A program made the position numbers and the translations under genes. The notes below the pieces were generated by a model. That model saw only the letters and a list, made by a program, of their open reading frames with translations. It made no database searches and had not been told where the DNA came from. A stretch of DNA of 64,000 bases. Origin: Clitopilus passeckerianus (Eukaryota > Basidiomycota > Agaricomycetes > Agaricales > Entolomataceae). The DNA is taken from contig CALYLX010000082.1 of the NCBI GenBank assembly GCA_944990035.1, forward strand, positions 310,001 through 374,000, given 5' to 3'. This document shows, piece by piece, positions 35,080 through 46,230 of the stretch (position 1 is the stretch's first letter; every line of letters starts with the position of its first letter).

Positions 35080-37221
35080 ATGGTTGGTCAACTAGAGGTG
35101 GAAATATCCTCTCACTTAACCGTTAGCGAATCGACATTCATTGTCCGTGTTCTGACTCAAATACTATCCTATGGAGGCACTTTTCTTTTGGGCTTTATCA
35201 TCCTCGGAAACGCCCCCAAAATCGCACCCCTTCGTACCCATGACATATTAAACCGCATTGTCGGCCAGATGACAATGACCCTCTCTGCATGCAAGTGGCT
35301 CGTCAAACGTCCAAATGCCATAGAGAAATGCCAGAACATCCCTCGTCCAACCTCCCTTGCAGCTGCTATATTCTTACTTCTCATCTACACGGCTCTCGTC
35401 GCCCTGAGCGATATTGGCCTGATTGGCTTTCATCAATGCAATGCACCTACCCCACCCTACTCAGACTTTGCAGCTTCCATTCGCTCCGACACAGATGCTC
35501 TCGAGGTCATCGAGAGAAACCTAATTAACGGCACCAGTCCGTCTTCCGTACGCTCTCTACGCTGCGACCATACGGAAATTGAAACCCCGGCACCAAATAT
35601 AACATTTTCTGGTTGCACCTCGTGGCAGAACTCATCATACGCGGATTCGTCTGCCTTTCTGGAGCTCAACTCGACGGACAGTGATGTCCTGATGCCACGG
35701 AGGCTTGCAAATCTGCCGACTGCGTACAAGATCTATACCAACTCATATGTCGCTCGCATCGAAGGACCTGGCCTCAAATCGGCAGTGATCAGAGATGGTT
35801 TTGCCATTGAACCACATCTCACTGGTGTTCGCGCTGTCATCGGTGTTCCTGAATTGTCCCCCAACCAAACAGTCTGGATTCCGAAAACAATGGCAATCGA
35901 AGCTGACGTTGGTTGCATGGCTCTTGGGATCACAGCTCAGAAAGATACTATCACTGATGATGTCGTGGGGTTCTTTCAAACTCGGGGGCAATGGAGGGAA
36001 TATGCGGGACCCAACTACTTTCGCGACGTGTTGTCGAAGTACGTCGATCTCACACGAGCAAGATACAAACCCCTCTACAATGATGGAATCACTGCCTCCG
36101 ATGGCTCCTTGCGTGACACGAGTGGTAACTCATATAATCGCCCATTCTACACGCAGGACATCATTGGATATGCCTCCTTTTCGCAGAATGTATCAGCAGA
36201 CTCCGACTGGCAGAACCTCGATGTCCGGAGAAACTGCACCGAAGAGCTCCAAACACAGCTTGGGGTGCTAGTTCCCGACTCAAGACGTTTGGGGAGCAGC
36301 CAAGCATGTGGATTTTTTCAGATATCCACGTCTGTAACTAGCGAGAGTCCCATCCCGCAGATGACCAAGATGTTGTGCGCGTCTGCAACACAGGTCAACA
36401 TGGTCTCCGTTACAGTTCAGAAGAGTCCTGCTGGGACCGTCTTTTTCACCAACCTGACACGAATTCCAAGCACACTCAACATTGTAGACGCTGACTACTG
36501 GGCAGTCTATAAAAATACGACCTACATGGGCCAGAATAATGTTACCATCTATGATAGTGCCGAGGGTCTCCTGCGCTTTACACTTTCCAACAACCCCTCT
36601 GGACCCTCGAATCACCCTATCTATCAGAGAACATATCTCTTTTCTAACGGCTTCCGTGTAGGCACGGGTAGCGCCGGGTTGACCATCTCCGAGTTAGGTT
36701 CCAGAATGCTGATGATCCTGACGGATGATGAGGTGTTGGGATTGCTCAACGATGACGCCTTGGCGAAGGTCTCGGTGCTTGAGAGGACTACGAGATGGGC
36801 CGGTGGAATAGGCGGCTCCTTTTTATTGGGGAGTATAGGATTTAACGGGTGGGCGGCGAGAAGCCAAAACAGCCCGAGACTCGTAATTCACAATGTTTGG
36901 GGTGAGGAGGCGACATGCTATCAAACAGTGTACGGACTGGCCTTCCTACCACTTCTTCTTGCATTTTCATTGGTGGTGTTGTGGGCGGCTGGGATTGTGC
37001 TTGGTATAGGGAGGGGATCGGACTTGCTAGCAAGGCTGAGGGCGATGTATGGCGGACTTAACCCGTACGTGACCGCGCTGCCTGGTGAGGAACCACTTCC
37101 CGAGACTATGCTGGTCTGGGAACAGAATGGGAAATCACCATATCTCAAGCTGGCCAGCAATGGGAGACCTGACGACGATCGTATTGGCGGGACTCTAGCA
37201 GGGAGCATGAAAGACGGCTGA
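35080..37221 (+). CDS. Large membrane glycoprotein of unknown family, tandem copy 1
   Basis: A single uninterrupted frame of 713 codons, unusual beside intron-rich neighbours. A hydrophobic segment (FIVRVLTQILSYGGTFLLGFIILG, residues about 20-45) and a second one (AAAIFLLLIYTALVALSDIGLIGF, about 95-120) precede a ~500-residue domain. That domain has many N-glycosylation sequons (NGTS, NITF, NSSY, NSTD, NQTV, NVTI) and several cysteines, implying a luminal or extracellular location. A last membrane helix (YGLAFLPLLLAFSLVVLWAAGIVLG) leads to a short cytoplasmic tail. Conserved with the next gene: RSDTDALEVIERN, SGCTSWQNSSYAD, LELNSTDSDVLMPRRL, AIEADVGCMALGI and IVDADYWAVY. No known domain recognised; a surface sensor or receptor-like role is only a guess. 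Confidence 0.85.
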   Translation: MVGQLEVEISSHLTVSESTFIVRVLTQILSYGGTFLLGFIILGNAPKIAPLRTHDILNRIVGQMTMTLSACKWLVKRPNAIEKCQNIPRPTSLAAAIFLLLIYTALVALSDIGLIGFHQCNAPTPPYSDFAASIRSDTDALEVIERNLINGTSPSSVRSLRCDHTEIETPAPNITFSGCTSWQNSSYADSSAFLELNSTDSDVLMPRRLANLPTAYKIYTNSYVARIEGPGLKSAVIRDGFAIEPHLTGVRAVIGVPELSPNQTVWIPKTMAIEADVGCMALGITAQKDTITDDVVGFFQTRGQWREYAGPNYFRDVLSKYVDLTRARYKPLYNDGITASDGSLRDTSGNSYNRPFYTQDIIGYASFSQNVSADSDWQNLDVRRNCTEELQTQLGVLVPDSRRLGSSQACGFFQISTSVTSESPIPQMTKMLCASATQVNMVSVTVQKSPAGTVFFTNLTRIPSTLNIVDADYWAVYKNTTYMGQNNVTIYDSAEGLLRFTLSNNPSGPSNHPIYQRTYLFSNGFRVGTGSAGLTISELGSRMLMILTDDEVLGLLNDDALAKVSVLERTTRWAGGIGGSFLLGSIGFNGWAARSQNSPRLVIHNVWGEEATCYQTVYGLAFLPLLLAFSLVVLWAAGIVLGIGRGSDLLARLRAMYGGLNPYVTALPGEEPLPETMLVWEQNGKSPYLKLASNGRPDDDRIGGTLAGSMKDG

Positions 37222-37668
37222 TTGATTCATGAGTTACGAAGCGTTTGGAAGTAAAGATTATTCTCTGCAGACGTGGTTGTTTGATATATTTTGGCAGTAA
37301 CATTACACATCGGTGAATCTTATTTGAAAGGTATCAGCCTCAGTAATAAACACATAACCATTGCTACTAGGTCAAACTCGAGTGCAAGTCGCCGATGATA
37401 TAGGAACCTGAGGCGAGCATCAGGGCACTGAATCCATCACATCATTCATGGGTCGCTGTCCCTCCTCACGCCACCTATTAATAGGAGCTGACGGCAGCGA
37501 CTTGCCACATATCCGATATCACGATCTAAGAGCCTGGACTGGAAAGATTTGCGATGATTTCGGATCTACCTACTGGTGGACGAAGATCTTCAATGGGATA
37601 TTGGGAGTTTTAATTAGCTGTGTCGTAGGATACGAGGCGTTTGAGCTCCCCCAGATTCAAACATATCC
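37222..37668. other. Spacer between the membrane glycoprotein genes
   Basis: A frame from 37448 to about 37660 encodes WWTKIFNGILGVLISC, a possible extra membrane helix, and could be an upstream exon of the next gene. No junction giving the right frame was found. Confidence 0.35.
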
Positions 37669-39849
37669 ATGGTACTCCTCCTTACTTCGAAGTTGACCAT
37701 CAGTGAATCCACGTTTGTTGCGCGTGTTCTCATCCAGATCCTAGCATACGCTGGCGGTTTCCTCCTCGGTCTGATTGTTATTGGACATGCCCCAAGGATA
37801 GCGCATTTCCGGACGCACGACCTCCTGAACCGCGCCGTCGGCCAGATGACTCTTACGGTGTCTTCATTCAAATGGGAATTGAAGCAATTCGCGAGCGGGG
37901 TGCAGTCAAACACATTTCCTCGATCCTTCGCGCTCACTGCTGCGATTCTGCTCTACCTCATCTATGGTGTGCTCGTCAGTCTGAGTGATATCGGCCTAAT
38001 CGGCTTCTATCAGTGCTCAGCCTCCCTCCCCACGTATACGGATTACCCTGCTTCTGTACGTTCGGATACAGATGCCTTCAAGATTGTTAGGAACAATATG
38101 GTCCTCGGTCCTCAGGTTGACCCAACATCTGTTCGCTGTCTGCGCTGTGATCAAGCACAGCTAGAGACTCATGGACCGAATGTGACGTTATCTGGGTGTA
38201 CCTCATGGCATAACTCAACATACGCGGACCCCTCCTTTTTTTTGGAGCTCAATTCTACCGACAGCGATGTCCTCATGCCCAGGCAGCTGATGCGTGCCCC
38301 CACCCAGAGCTCGTTTTACACAAATATATTCACTCGTGCAGTCGAAGGCCCACGATTGTCATCGCCCACTGTAATACACGGCATTGCGGTGGTGCCTCAT
38401 AATACTGGTGTCCGCATGATTGTCGGGGTTCCGGACCTATCGGACAATCAGAAGGTCCAACTTCCACAAACTTTAGCGATTGAAGCTGACGTTGGCTGCA
38501 TGGCGCTGGGGATTATCGGCCAGGAGAACACCGCCCTCGATACACCTAATTATTATACCGAATTCTTCCAGACCACGGGGCCCTGGAGGGAGTATATCGG
38601 GCCTGATTACTTCTACGAGGTGCTATCAAGATATGTCGATGGTGCGAGAGAGGTAGTGAAGCCTTTATTCGAGACATCCGATATTGCCCCCGATGGTTCG
38701 TTGCAGAATCACAACATCTCAACCATTATCAGTCAGTTCACCTTTTACGATCGTGTGTCCCGAACTCTACTGGGCGGATTTTTCAGCAACCCAGATATCG
38801 GCCGGGACTTGGAAGCCAACTGCAGCAGGGCACTTCACGAACAACTCATGGTTCCACTCCCAGACCCCAGGCGCTTGTCCGAGAAGGACAGTGCCTGTCA
38901 AATGTTAGGATTGTCCACATCTGTCACCGCTGATAGCATCTACCTCAAGACGAAACATGTTCTATGTGCAACATCCACACAGGTTAACATGGTTTCTGTC
39001 ACAGTCCAGAGGAACGCCACCGGAAGCATCTCCCTCGCAAACCTAGTGCACCTTCCAAGCTCTCTCAATATTGTTGATGCCGATTATTGGGGGGTTACCG
39101 AACATGCCAATTGGAACGGCGACAACGATACCACGCTCTACAATGAAGGTGATAAGGTTGTTCGTTATACTCTTTCGGAGGACTCGTCAGGACCCCTATA
39201 CCACCCAATATTTCAGACGACATCGCAGGCAGGTTACAAGGCTTTTGGCGCAGGCAGTGCCGGAGTAGCCATCTCAGAATTGGGGTCGACGATGTTAACA
39301 CTCGGCGCTGTGACCGATCCCATTTTAGAGTACCTCAATGGTGACTTTTATGGAGGAAATCTGTCGGTGGCGAGGATCACAGAGTATGCAGGACAGATAG
39401 GAGCAACCTTCTTATCCACTAGTATTGGATACAACGGATGGGTGGCGAGGAATGGGAAGAGCCCGAAGTTGGTGGTGGAGAGTACTGGCGGAAAAAGCGC
39501 GACGTGTTACAGACTGGTCTATGGCCTCGCATTCCTCCCCTTCTTCATCGTAGCGGCGATCATCATGGCTTGGGTTATCGTCGTTGTGCTTGGCATGAGG
39601 GGCCAGTTTGCCCTATTTGGGAGGATCAAGTCGATCTATGGAGGCCTGGCACCATTCGCAAGCTCGGTGGTGACTCCGGATGTGCCCACTGAATTTCCAC
39701 TAGTATGGGAGAAAGCCGGTCGACCTCATCTGGAGTTTGTGTACGATGGAAGGGTACTGGAAGGGAGACCGACGGAAAGCCTGGCGGATTATCTTGACGA
39801 GAGGAAGGTGCCATCAGACGTAGAACAGGATGATATTTCATCGGCATAG
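37669..39849 (+). CDS. Large membrane glycoprotein of unknown family, tandem copy 2
   Basis: An intronless frame of 726 codons, a clear paralogue of the gene just upstream along its whole length. Layout: FVARVLIQILAYAGGFLLGLIVIG and ALTAAILLYLIYGVLVSLSDIGLIGF helices, a long sequon-rich region (NVTL, NSTY, NSTD, NISTI, NATG, NDTT), and a C-terminal helix YGLAFLPFFIVAAIIMAWVIVVVLG. The tail is longer and more charged than in copy 1 (SLADYLDERKVPSD). Shared motifs (RSDTDAFKIV, SGCTSWHNSTYAD, AIEADVGCMALGI, IVDADYWGV) show strong constraint on the outer domain. Both copies lie on the plus strand against the run of minus-strand BTB genes. Confidence 0.85.
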   Translation: MVLLLTSKLTISESTFVARVLIQILAYAGGFLLGLIVIGHAPRIAHFRTHDLLNRAVGQMTLTVSSFKWELKQFASGVQSNTFPRSFALTAAILLYLIYGVLVSLSDIGLIGFYQCSASLPTYTDYPASVRSDTDAFKIVRNNMVLGPQVDPTSVRCLRCDQAQLETHGPNVTLSGCTSWHNSTYADPSFFLELNSTDSDVLMPRQLMRAPTQSSFYTNIFTRAVEGPRLSSPTVIHGIAVVPHNTGVRMIVGVPDLSDNQKVQLPQTLAIEADVGCMALGIIGQENTALDTPNYYTEFFQTTGPWREYIGPDYFYEVLSRYVDGAREVVKPLFETSDIAPDGSLQNHNISTIISQFTFYDRVSRTLLGGFFSNPDIGRDLEANCSRALHEQLMVPLPDPRRLSEKDSACQMLGLSTSVTADSIYLKTKHVLCATSTQVNMVSVTVQRNATGSISLANLVHLPSSLNIVDADYWGVTEHANWNGDNDTTLYNEGDKVVRYTLSEDSSGPLYHPIFQTTSQAGYKAFGAGSAGVAISELGSTMLTLGAVTDPILEYLNGDFYGGNLSVARITEYAGQIGATFLSTSIGYNGWVARNGKSPKLVVESTGGKSATCYRLVYGLAFLPFFIVAAIIMAWVIVVVLGMRGQFALFGRIKSIYGGLAPFASSVVTPDVPTEFPLVWEKAGRPHLEFVYDGRVLEGRPTESLADYLDERKVPSDVEQDDISSA

Positions 39850-39926
39850 TCAGTCCATAGTGTACATGCGAGGGAATATACAAAGCATTACCCGACATAC
39901 TATACATTTGGGATCGGAAACAACCA

Positions 39927-41320
39927 TCAAGAAAAGTATGGCAACTCGACCTCGCTGTCCTGCCGCGCAAAAGCAGACACAACATCGGCGTAAGTCGGTT
40001 TCAAGGCATTATAATGCTCCTGAAGCGCTGTGGATTCGGGTGAAAATTTCTTCTCCAGACCCCGCCTAAAGTCATCAAGGTTGACGGAGAAGTATCCCCC
40101 ATACTTCTTATCCATCTCCTCAAATGCAATACGCCGATACTCCAACCTCAGCTTGAGGATGTTTAGTCCCGTCTCCGCCCCGAGCCCCTCAAATTCCTCC
40201 TTAACGAGGCTTTCGTCGCGCTCGGCGAGCTTTGAGCAGGTCAGGCGGAAGAGATCTGGTAACCCGGATTCGCGAGCGAAGAGAATTTGCTCGACGAGGT
40301 CGAAGGTGGTCGTTGTAGGCAGGGTGTCCTTGAAGAGGACATCCGTGGCGTGAGTCGCCCACCGGTGGCATTTGCTGGGGTTGGTGACGGTCCATGTCTC
40401 CCAGCAGTGGTCGTGAGCGTGCTCCCGAATATCTGCTAACCTCAGGACAACATCCAGCCCGAGATGCTTGAGTTCGGCTTCCGACATGTGTTCCTCCCGC
40501 AGGAGAAGGTCAAGGTAGGCAGACATGACAAGAACCTCGCTATAGAATTTGTGGCCGAGAGTGAGCTTCTCAAGGTAAAGTTGATCAGGGAGATCGAGGA
40601 AATATCGGATCGCGGCTTCGCGTGCTTTGGGTTGCTTCCATCGGGTCGATAACCCTAGGATGGAGATCCATTCGTTGGTGGTAAGGTTCTTGTCGCTCTC
40701 GTTCCTAGGTATGGAAGTCAACTTGTGTAGGTTCGGGAAACTGGCTGCGCTTACTCAGCGTACAGGAGCTTGACGAGCACCCCAAAGTCCTGTGAAGAGA
40801 CATTCTTCAAGACTATCGGTTCCTCGGAATCCCCAGAAGCGTCAAACGCTGAAAACACGGAAGAGAAGAAGCTGCTCCCCAGGAACTGTGCCCGAGGCAG
40901 TCGAAGCTGAACATTCTCAACCTATCGATGGTCAGCGCTATCATTAGGCAACGGTAATATCAGCCTTACCTCAAATGTAGTCCTCGATTCTGGTTCAACC
41001 TCGTCACCAGATGGCTTATCTGGGATTTCGTCTTTCTTCCGTTTCTTCGGAGCAGGCAAAGGCTCGTGGATGCAGATACCCAGTTGTTTGTGTCCCCTCT
41101 TCCCTCGATACAGGAGGGTTAGAGCAGGAATAGACCAGGCGGGGTATGGGCGCAGCGACTGGTCGCTTATGGGAACATCCAGGGGAGGCAGTTTGGCGAG
41201 AGCTTCCTCCGCAAGTTTCTCCGCTGCTTCTTTAGCCTCCCAAAGCTTGCGCGCAGCTTTGTATGTCGCCTCCAATTCGAGAGAATCGGATATATCGGAT
41301 GCAAGTTCGGTTTCTGCCAT
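39927..41320 (-). CDS. BTB/POZ-like repeat protein, cluster member 6
   Basis: The ATG at 41320 (MAETELASDISDSLE) starts an Ala/Glu-rich helical N-terminus (KLWEAKEAAEKLAEEALAKL) and a Lys-rich linker (PKKRKKDE, a candidate nuclear localisation signal). The BTB part is spread over small exons: SRTTFEV, intron, ENVQLRLPRAQFLGSSFF, IVLKNVSSQDFGVLVKLLYA, intron. Then EWISILGLSTRWKQPKAR, repeat one (LTLGHKFYSEVLVMSAY to LGLDVVLRLADIRE) and repeat two (ILFARESGLPDLFRLTC to LGAETGLNILKLRLE). The tail is short. Closest relative is the next gene, with which it shares REEHMSEAEL and TFEV rather than the YYLDM form, so the pair is a sub-family. Confidence 0.75.
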
Positions 41321-42335
41321 CTCACTGTCGACGGGGTGAGAGGATAGTCTTGTTGGAAGAAGAGGTTCCTTATCAGCGTTACTGATATCTGGTGATCTCG
41401 CCGAGGGGTAGATCAGCTGCACGATATCAAGAAGCAATGTTTGCAATTCAATGGTTGGTGGACCAAGTGACCATTTGGTGGCCGAGCTATCCCATCAGGT
41501 TGTCCAGAATCTGCCATGTCGGTGGATCATATTTGTATGATGAAAACGGGCAAGCAGGTCTAGACTACAGAGGATCATATGGGGGGGGCTACATTTTGAG
41601 TGACGTTCTGAGGATATACAAATCAATAGAAGTACAATTGGATAGATTAGAGCTGCCTACCATAACACATTCAACCCGCGCATTGTAGGATAATCTTATT
41701 TCGTGTCGGGTTCTTGTCATGCCAAGGGCTTGCTAACGGCCTGCAAATGAACTGACGGCGGTTAAGGAAGCCGTCAAGCGTTGTTCGATCCACTTCGTCG
41801 ACTGTGGATCTCTTCTTTGTAGGACTTTAGCGAGAAATGGTCTACACCAGTCGCAGCGGTTGGTACTTGAAATTGAGGGTTGAAGGTGAGGAGAGCATCT
41901 CTGATCTGGAAGTAAATCATGAGCCTTGCATTATCCAACCGAAGTTGAAGGAAATTTACTTGAAAGAGGGAGGAGAAGCCACCCCGCCTGACTGAACGTT
42001 GTGCTCAAGCTGACTTTTGCAAATGGCCAGTCATCATCACTCATGTTTTCGGCGGATTCCGGTCCAGGTGGTTGAGCCAGACACATCAACAGACCCAAAT
42101 AACGCGTTGACCAAGGTCGGTATTAGCAGACAAAAACTCTCAAAGGCGATCTCAGCCGAGGCACGTTATGCTCTCCTTGTGATAGTCATCCCTGAGTTCT
42201 AGCACCAAACAGTTTCTATTTCCTCACACTTGTACTTGTACAGCGTAACGTAGCAAAAAGAAGTACATACATACATAGAAGTTGTTACCATACAGCAAAT
42301 AAAGAGCCGTGGTTGGTCGCAGAGCTGTAGCCAAG
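41321..42335. other. Intergenic region between cluster members 6 and 7
   Basis: Contains the second ACGCGT-containing element (42081-42110). Its short plus-strand frames are unsupported. Confidence 0.35.
42081..42110 (+). repeat. ACGCGT-containing ~30 bp element, copy 2
   Basis: ACACATCAACAGACCC followed by AAATAACGCGTTGA. The left box is degenerate (ACACAT), while the right ACGCGT is intact. It lies about 760 bp upstream of member 6. Confidence 0.6.
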
Positions 42336-43799
42336 CTAAGCTACACCAATAGCATCGTCCTCGAGTTTGCTGAAATCTATCTTAACCTGAGGTTGGAGCA
42401 CCTCATCGAATGAAGGGCGATAAGATAGATAGCCTTCCTCCAGTGCCTCGAACTCCTTCTCGAACGCTTTTTCGACAGCGCCAGCGAGTTTCTCAACATC
42501 ATCTTGAGATTTTGCCCATCGGATGTCGGATGCTTCATGAGTGATGCGCCGGAATTCCAGCCTCGCCTCGAGGAGTTTCAAACCTAGCTCGTTTCCCAGT
42601 CGCATGAACTCCTCAGCACTGAGTGATTCGTCACGCTCTGCAAGCTTGAGACATCCGACCTCGAGAAGATCAGGATATCCCGCCCTAAGAGACGTAAGAA
42701 TCTGGTCAACGAGGTCTGGGGTGGATTTCATCTTGCCCATCTCGTGCTTGAAGACAACATTGGAAGCACGATGAGCCCATTTGTGCCATTCCTTGTCAAC
42801 GGTGTTGCAACAGGCACTCCAGCTGTCGGAATGAGCATCCTCCCGGAGAGAGGCCAGCCTTAGGACGAGGTCTGTTCCTAGGTGGTCGAGCTCATCCTGA
42901 GACATGTGCTCTTCCCGAACGAGGAGGTCCAGATAGGCGGACTTGACGAGCAACTTGCTGTTGAACTGTTTACCGAGAGCGAGCTTCTGGATGTAGGGGT
43001 TATCGGGAAGCTTCATAAATGGGTGAATGTAGCTTGGCGAACGCCAGAAAGCTTCCATTTCGTGGCGAATTCTAACACGGATATCCACTCGCTCGCAGTT
43101 AAGTCGTTGGAACCGTCTCTGCGGCACCGTTATGAGTATAGGTAGTCGCGTTTAAAGAGAAGACACCACATACATAACCTTGACAAGGGCACCAAAGTCG
43201 GCCAACGTGATATCCTTCAGAACGATTGAACGTTCCTTCGCCTCAGGCGCATCAAGTGCGGCAAGAATTGGGCTAAAGAACTCTGAACTTTCCAGAGCTG
43301 CTCTCGGTAATTGAACCTCGGTTTTCTGAACCTGTTGGGGGATAAACGAGATTCCCTTGAAAACATTTCGCAAGATCGCACATACCTCGAACGTCACCAT
43401 CTCCTTAGGCTTCTCTGAATCATCGCTCTTCTCACCTCCCTCATTCTCTGCCTTTTCCGCTGCCAATCGAGCTGCTTTCGCCATTTTCCATTCCTTGAAT
43501 TTTATCTCATAATCCTTCGAGCGATAATATGTGTACATCAGTTCTGGCACGGGTAGTAGAATGCTGTCAGGTCGCAGGTCTGGGTTGCTGAACGGGAGCT
43601 CGATGTCGCCAAGTGCCTCCAAGACTTCATCGATTAGCTTTGGTTCTTCGGCTTTGGGTTCACCCCACCCTAGAAGGTCTTCTAGGTCAACTCGGACCTT
43701 TGCATTTGGTGCCTTGTCGCCCATCGCTGCCTCTGGTTCTTCGTCATGTAACATAACTCTTGGGGCAGCCTCCTTGCCATTGTTCGGGTCTTCCATCAT
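42336..43799 (-). pseudogene. BTB/POZ-like repeat protein, cluster member 7, with a one-base frameshift
   Basis: The first exons are intact: ATG at 43799 (MMEDPNNGKEAAP), EMVTFEV, QKTEVQLPRAALESSEFF, IVLKDITLADFGALVKVMYV. The next exon reads DLTASEWISVLEFATKWKL, then SGVRQATFTHL, and stops at TGA (43013-43015). The sequence homologous to member 6 resumes one base out of frame as KLPDNPYIQKLALGKQF and runs to the end through both repeats (REEHMSQDELDHLG, then LGNELGLKLLEARLE). Member 6 has no intron there and the alignment leaves no room for one. Either the gene is newly broken or one base is missing from the assembly; the long intact downstream frame shows that any decay is recent. Confidence 0.75.
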
Positions 43800-44039
43800 C
43801 GTAGTAGATGGAACGGCAAAGAGGAAGCGTAACAGTGGCAGATTATCTAGAAGTCGGCTTATCAGTGTCGGCGGTCTTGATGATCTGATTTAGGTTCAAT
43901 TGAATGGAAGGCACTAGCTCCACCACGTCGCGAAGCATCTCCTTACAGGTCATGGGCTCGGCCTGGTGATCAGCCAGATCATGCTACACCAGACGATTTA
44001 ATGTATTGCTGAACTTGTATGACATACAGCAGGAAGACC

Positions 44040-45623
44040 TTAGTAGGACGAAAGAACACTCCCCAATTTCTTCTTCTTCTTCTTCTTTCCTCCCGCCGCG
44101 GCCTTTTCTTCAGGCTCAGCAATTTCCATTGACGACGGTTCTCCCGCGGCGTTCGGGCACCATTTGGGTTCGAATTCAACTGGTGAAGGTGACCGATGTG
44201 GAGGTAGAGGTGGTGTCGGGTCCAACAAGTCATAAAAGGTCTTGGCGACTCCGAATTCGTCAGCAAATTCATGTTCGATACATGAAGCGAAATCGAGTTG
44301 TGGGCGGGTTCCGACTACAGGTCCAAGGTCGGAGAGAATTTGCCGGTACTTGCACAGAAGCTCATATCGAGTCTTCCATATCACGACGGTGGTGCCCAAT
44401 TTGAGCGAGACGGCTTCGGCTAACGAAATGCTTTCTTCCCTGTCAATGAGTTGGGAATAGCAGTAACGAAGTGCATCAAGGTTATCAGCCATTCGAGCTG
44501 ATAGGATTCGTTGCGTGATGTCCGTATCCGCGGGGTCTTCAGCTCCCGCAGCGTCAACGAATTTGGAGAGGATGTCATTGGGAGGATAGCGGGTAGACAA
44601 CCTGCGATGGTACAGACGCATGTCAGATGCGAAGGCTTTGTCGCGGGCATGCGTAATCTTGATCATTGCGTCAATGCCAAGTGTTTCCTCGTGGCAGGCG
44701 TCGAGATGAACCTCTGCCTTCGCGAACGCTATACATCCTTGCCGAAACCAGGATGGTACACCGTACGTTCGTCCAAGGACGATGAGCTCCTCTGGGGGAA
44801 GGGACTTCTTGTTGAGGGACGCTATTGCCTGTTGACGATACTCGAGTGCCATCCATTTTGTTGAGAGTTTTAACACAGATATCCAGTGCCTAGCCTGCAG
44901 ACCGTGCCCATGTCTATTGAACGTTGAGCTTTCAATGATTTCGGAATACAGGTGAACGTTACCCACAAGGGGTACATGAGCTCCATAAGCCCACGAAAAT
45001 CTTCGCTTGAGACGTCCAGAGGTATCGCGGAATCTTGATCTTGATCCTTTGCATGGATTAAACCACGGTCGGCATGTTCAAGAAATCGATGTTGGGGAAC
45101 TAGGAATTGAACCTCATCTACAGTCTACAGGGAGGATCAGCGACATCAGAATGTTACTTTGGAAAAGAATGCACCTGAATGAGCGCCATGGCAAGATAGT
45201 AGGTGTCGTCTCGTTCCAGCGCTAGTTCCACCGTTGGTTCAGCTTCAGGTTGTTGGACGACCATACTTTCGGAGGAGCCATCGGAAGCAACCTTAGCTGA
45301 ACCAAGCTGTACTATCTCCTCGAAATCGATGACGTTCATCTTGTTGAAGTCGAGCGTGATAGGCCCCAGACCTTCATTGGTGACTGGAGCTTCTGAAGCA
45401 AGCAATGCGATGACGATGGTGCCGTTGACCTGATTAACACGATCAGTCGATGGGACAAATCTGGCATAGGTAGGCTTACCATAGCGTATCCTGCCGGTAG
45501 AAAGGATGGGTTCTCCTTCCCGTCCATAACATCTTTTGGCAACGGCGAGTGGGCGGAAGGGCTGGGTCCGATAGGATGTAGCTCGGGGTAAGGACGCGCC
45601 TCATCTACAGTAACAGAGTCCAT
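44040..45623 (-). CDS. BTB/POZ-like repeat protein, cluster member 8 (lysine-rich tail)
   Basis: The ATG at 45623 (MDSVTVDEARPYPELH) leads to AGYAM, intron, VNGTIVIALLASEAP, the N-terminal module. BTB core: ERDDTYYLAMALIQ, intron, VDEVQFLVPQHRFLEHAD, IPLDVSSEDFRGLMELMYPL, intron. Then HWISVLKLSTKWMALEYR, repeat one (LIVLGRTYGVPSWFRQGC to LGIDAMIKITHARD) and repeat two (ILSARMADNLDALRYCY to LKLGTTVVIWKTRYE). The tail has DPTPPLPPHRSPSP and GGKKKKKKKLGSVLSSY. N-terminal module and repeat one are closest to member 12 on the opposite strand (REDCHEETLGID-like and DSSHQDTLGIE stretches), so these two form a sub-family. Confidence 0.8.
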
Positions 45624-46230
45624 CTGTAGGCAAGGCTCTGGAGGAAGGAGGTGGGTAAGCACGCAACCTCCAAAGAAATGTGGGCCTGGATGTTGCACCG
45701 GACGAACAGCTCTGGATCAGCATGCCTCATGGCACGCCCACAACTTTGCCTAAGCAAGCATGTCACACCTCGTGGTGAGGTTAAGCGCCGAGAACCTGCG
45801 TAAAAATGGGGTGTTGAGGCTCGAGGGGTTTGGCAGATAGCGACGTAGGATTCCGAGGAGATGGAATTTGGACGTGCCATTTTTAGAGTTCAGGGTGATT
45901 ACACGTGAGAGAAGGGGTCCTCCAGCTCTATAAGCGACAAGCGGTGCTGAGCAGGCACGCTACAGGTTCCACGGAATGCTGGACAATCCTCCATCGATAA
46001 TGGGTCAATGTGGACGATGTCAAGTTTACACTGTGACTGATACAGTGGCAAGGCTCGTGAACGGGTTGGCGGCTGCTCCCGAACTACAGCACGTCAACAG
46101 AACCAAATAACGCGTGTGCTCAATTTGACGAATAGAGATAGGTCATCTTTTCAATAATCGTGAGGTAAATGGTAATGAAACAACTAATAATCGATAATCC
46201 CTAAGACTTTAACATTATTAAGATGGGCCA
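45624..46230. other. Intergenic region between cluster members 8 and 9
   Basis: Promoter of member 8, with the third ACGCGT-containing element at 46090-46117. No gene seen. Confidence 0.35.
46090..46117 (+). repeat. ACGCGT-containing ~30 bp element, copy 3
   Basis: CACGTCAACAGAACC followed by AAATAACGCGTGT. The central TCAACAGA and AAATAACGCGT match copy 2 exactly. About 470 bp upstream of member 8. Confidence 0.6.

Noticed and set aside
37448..37696. Possible upstream exon with an extra membrane helix for the second membrane glycoprotein
   Set aside because: No in-frame junction found and the tandem paralogue shows no counterpart.
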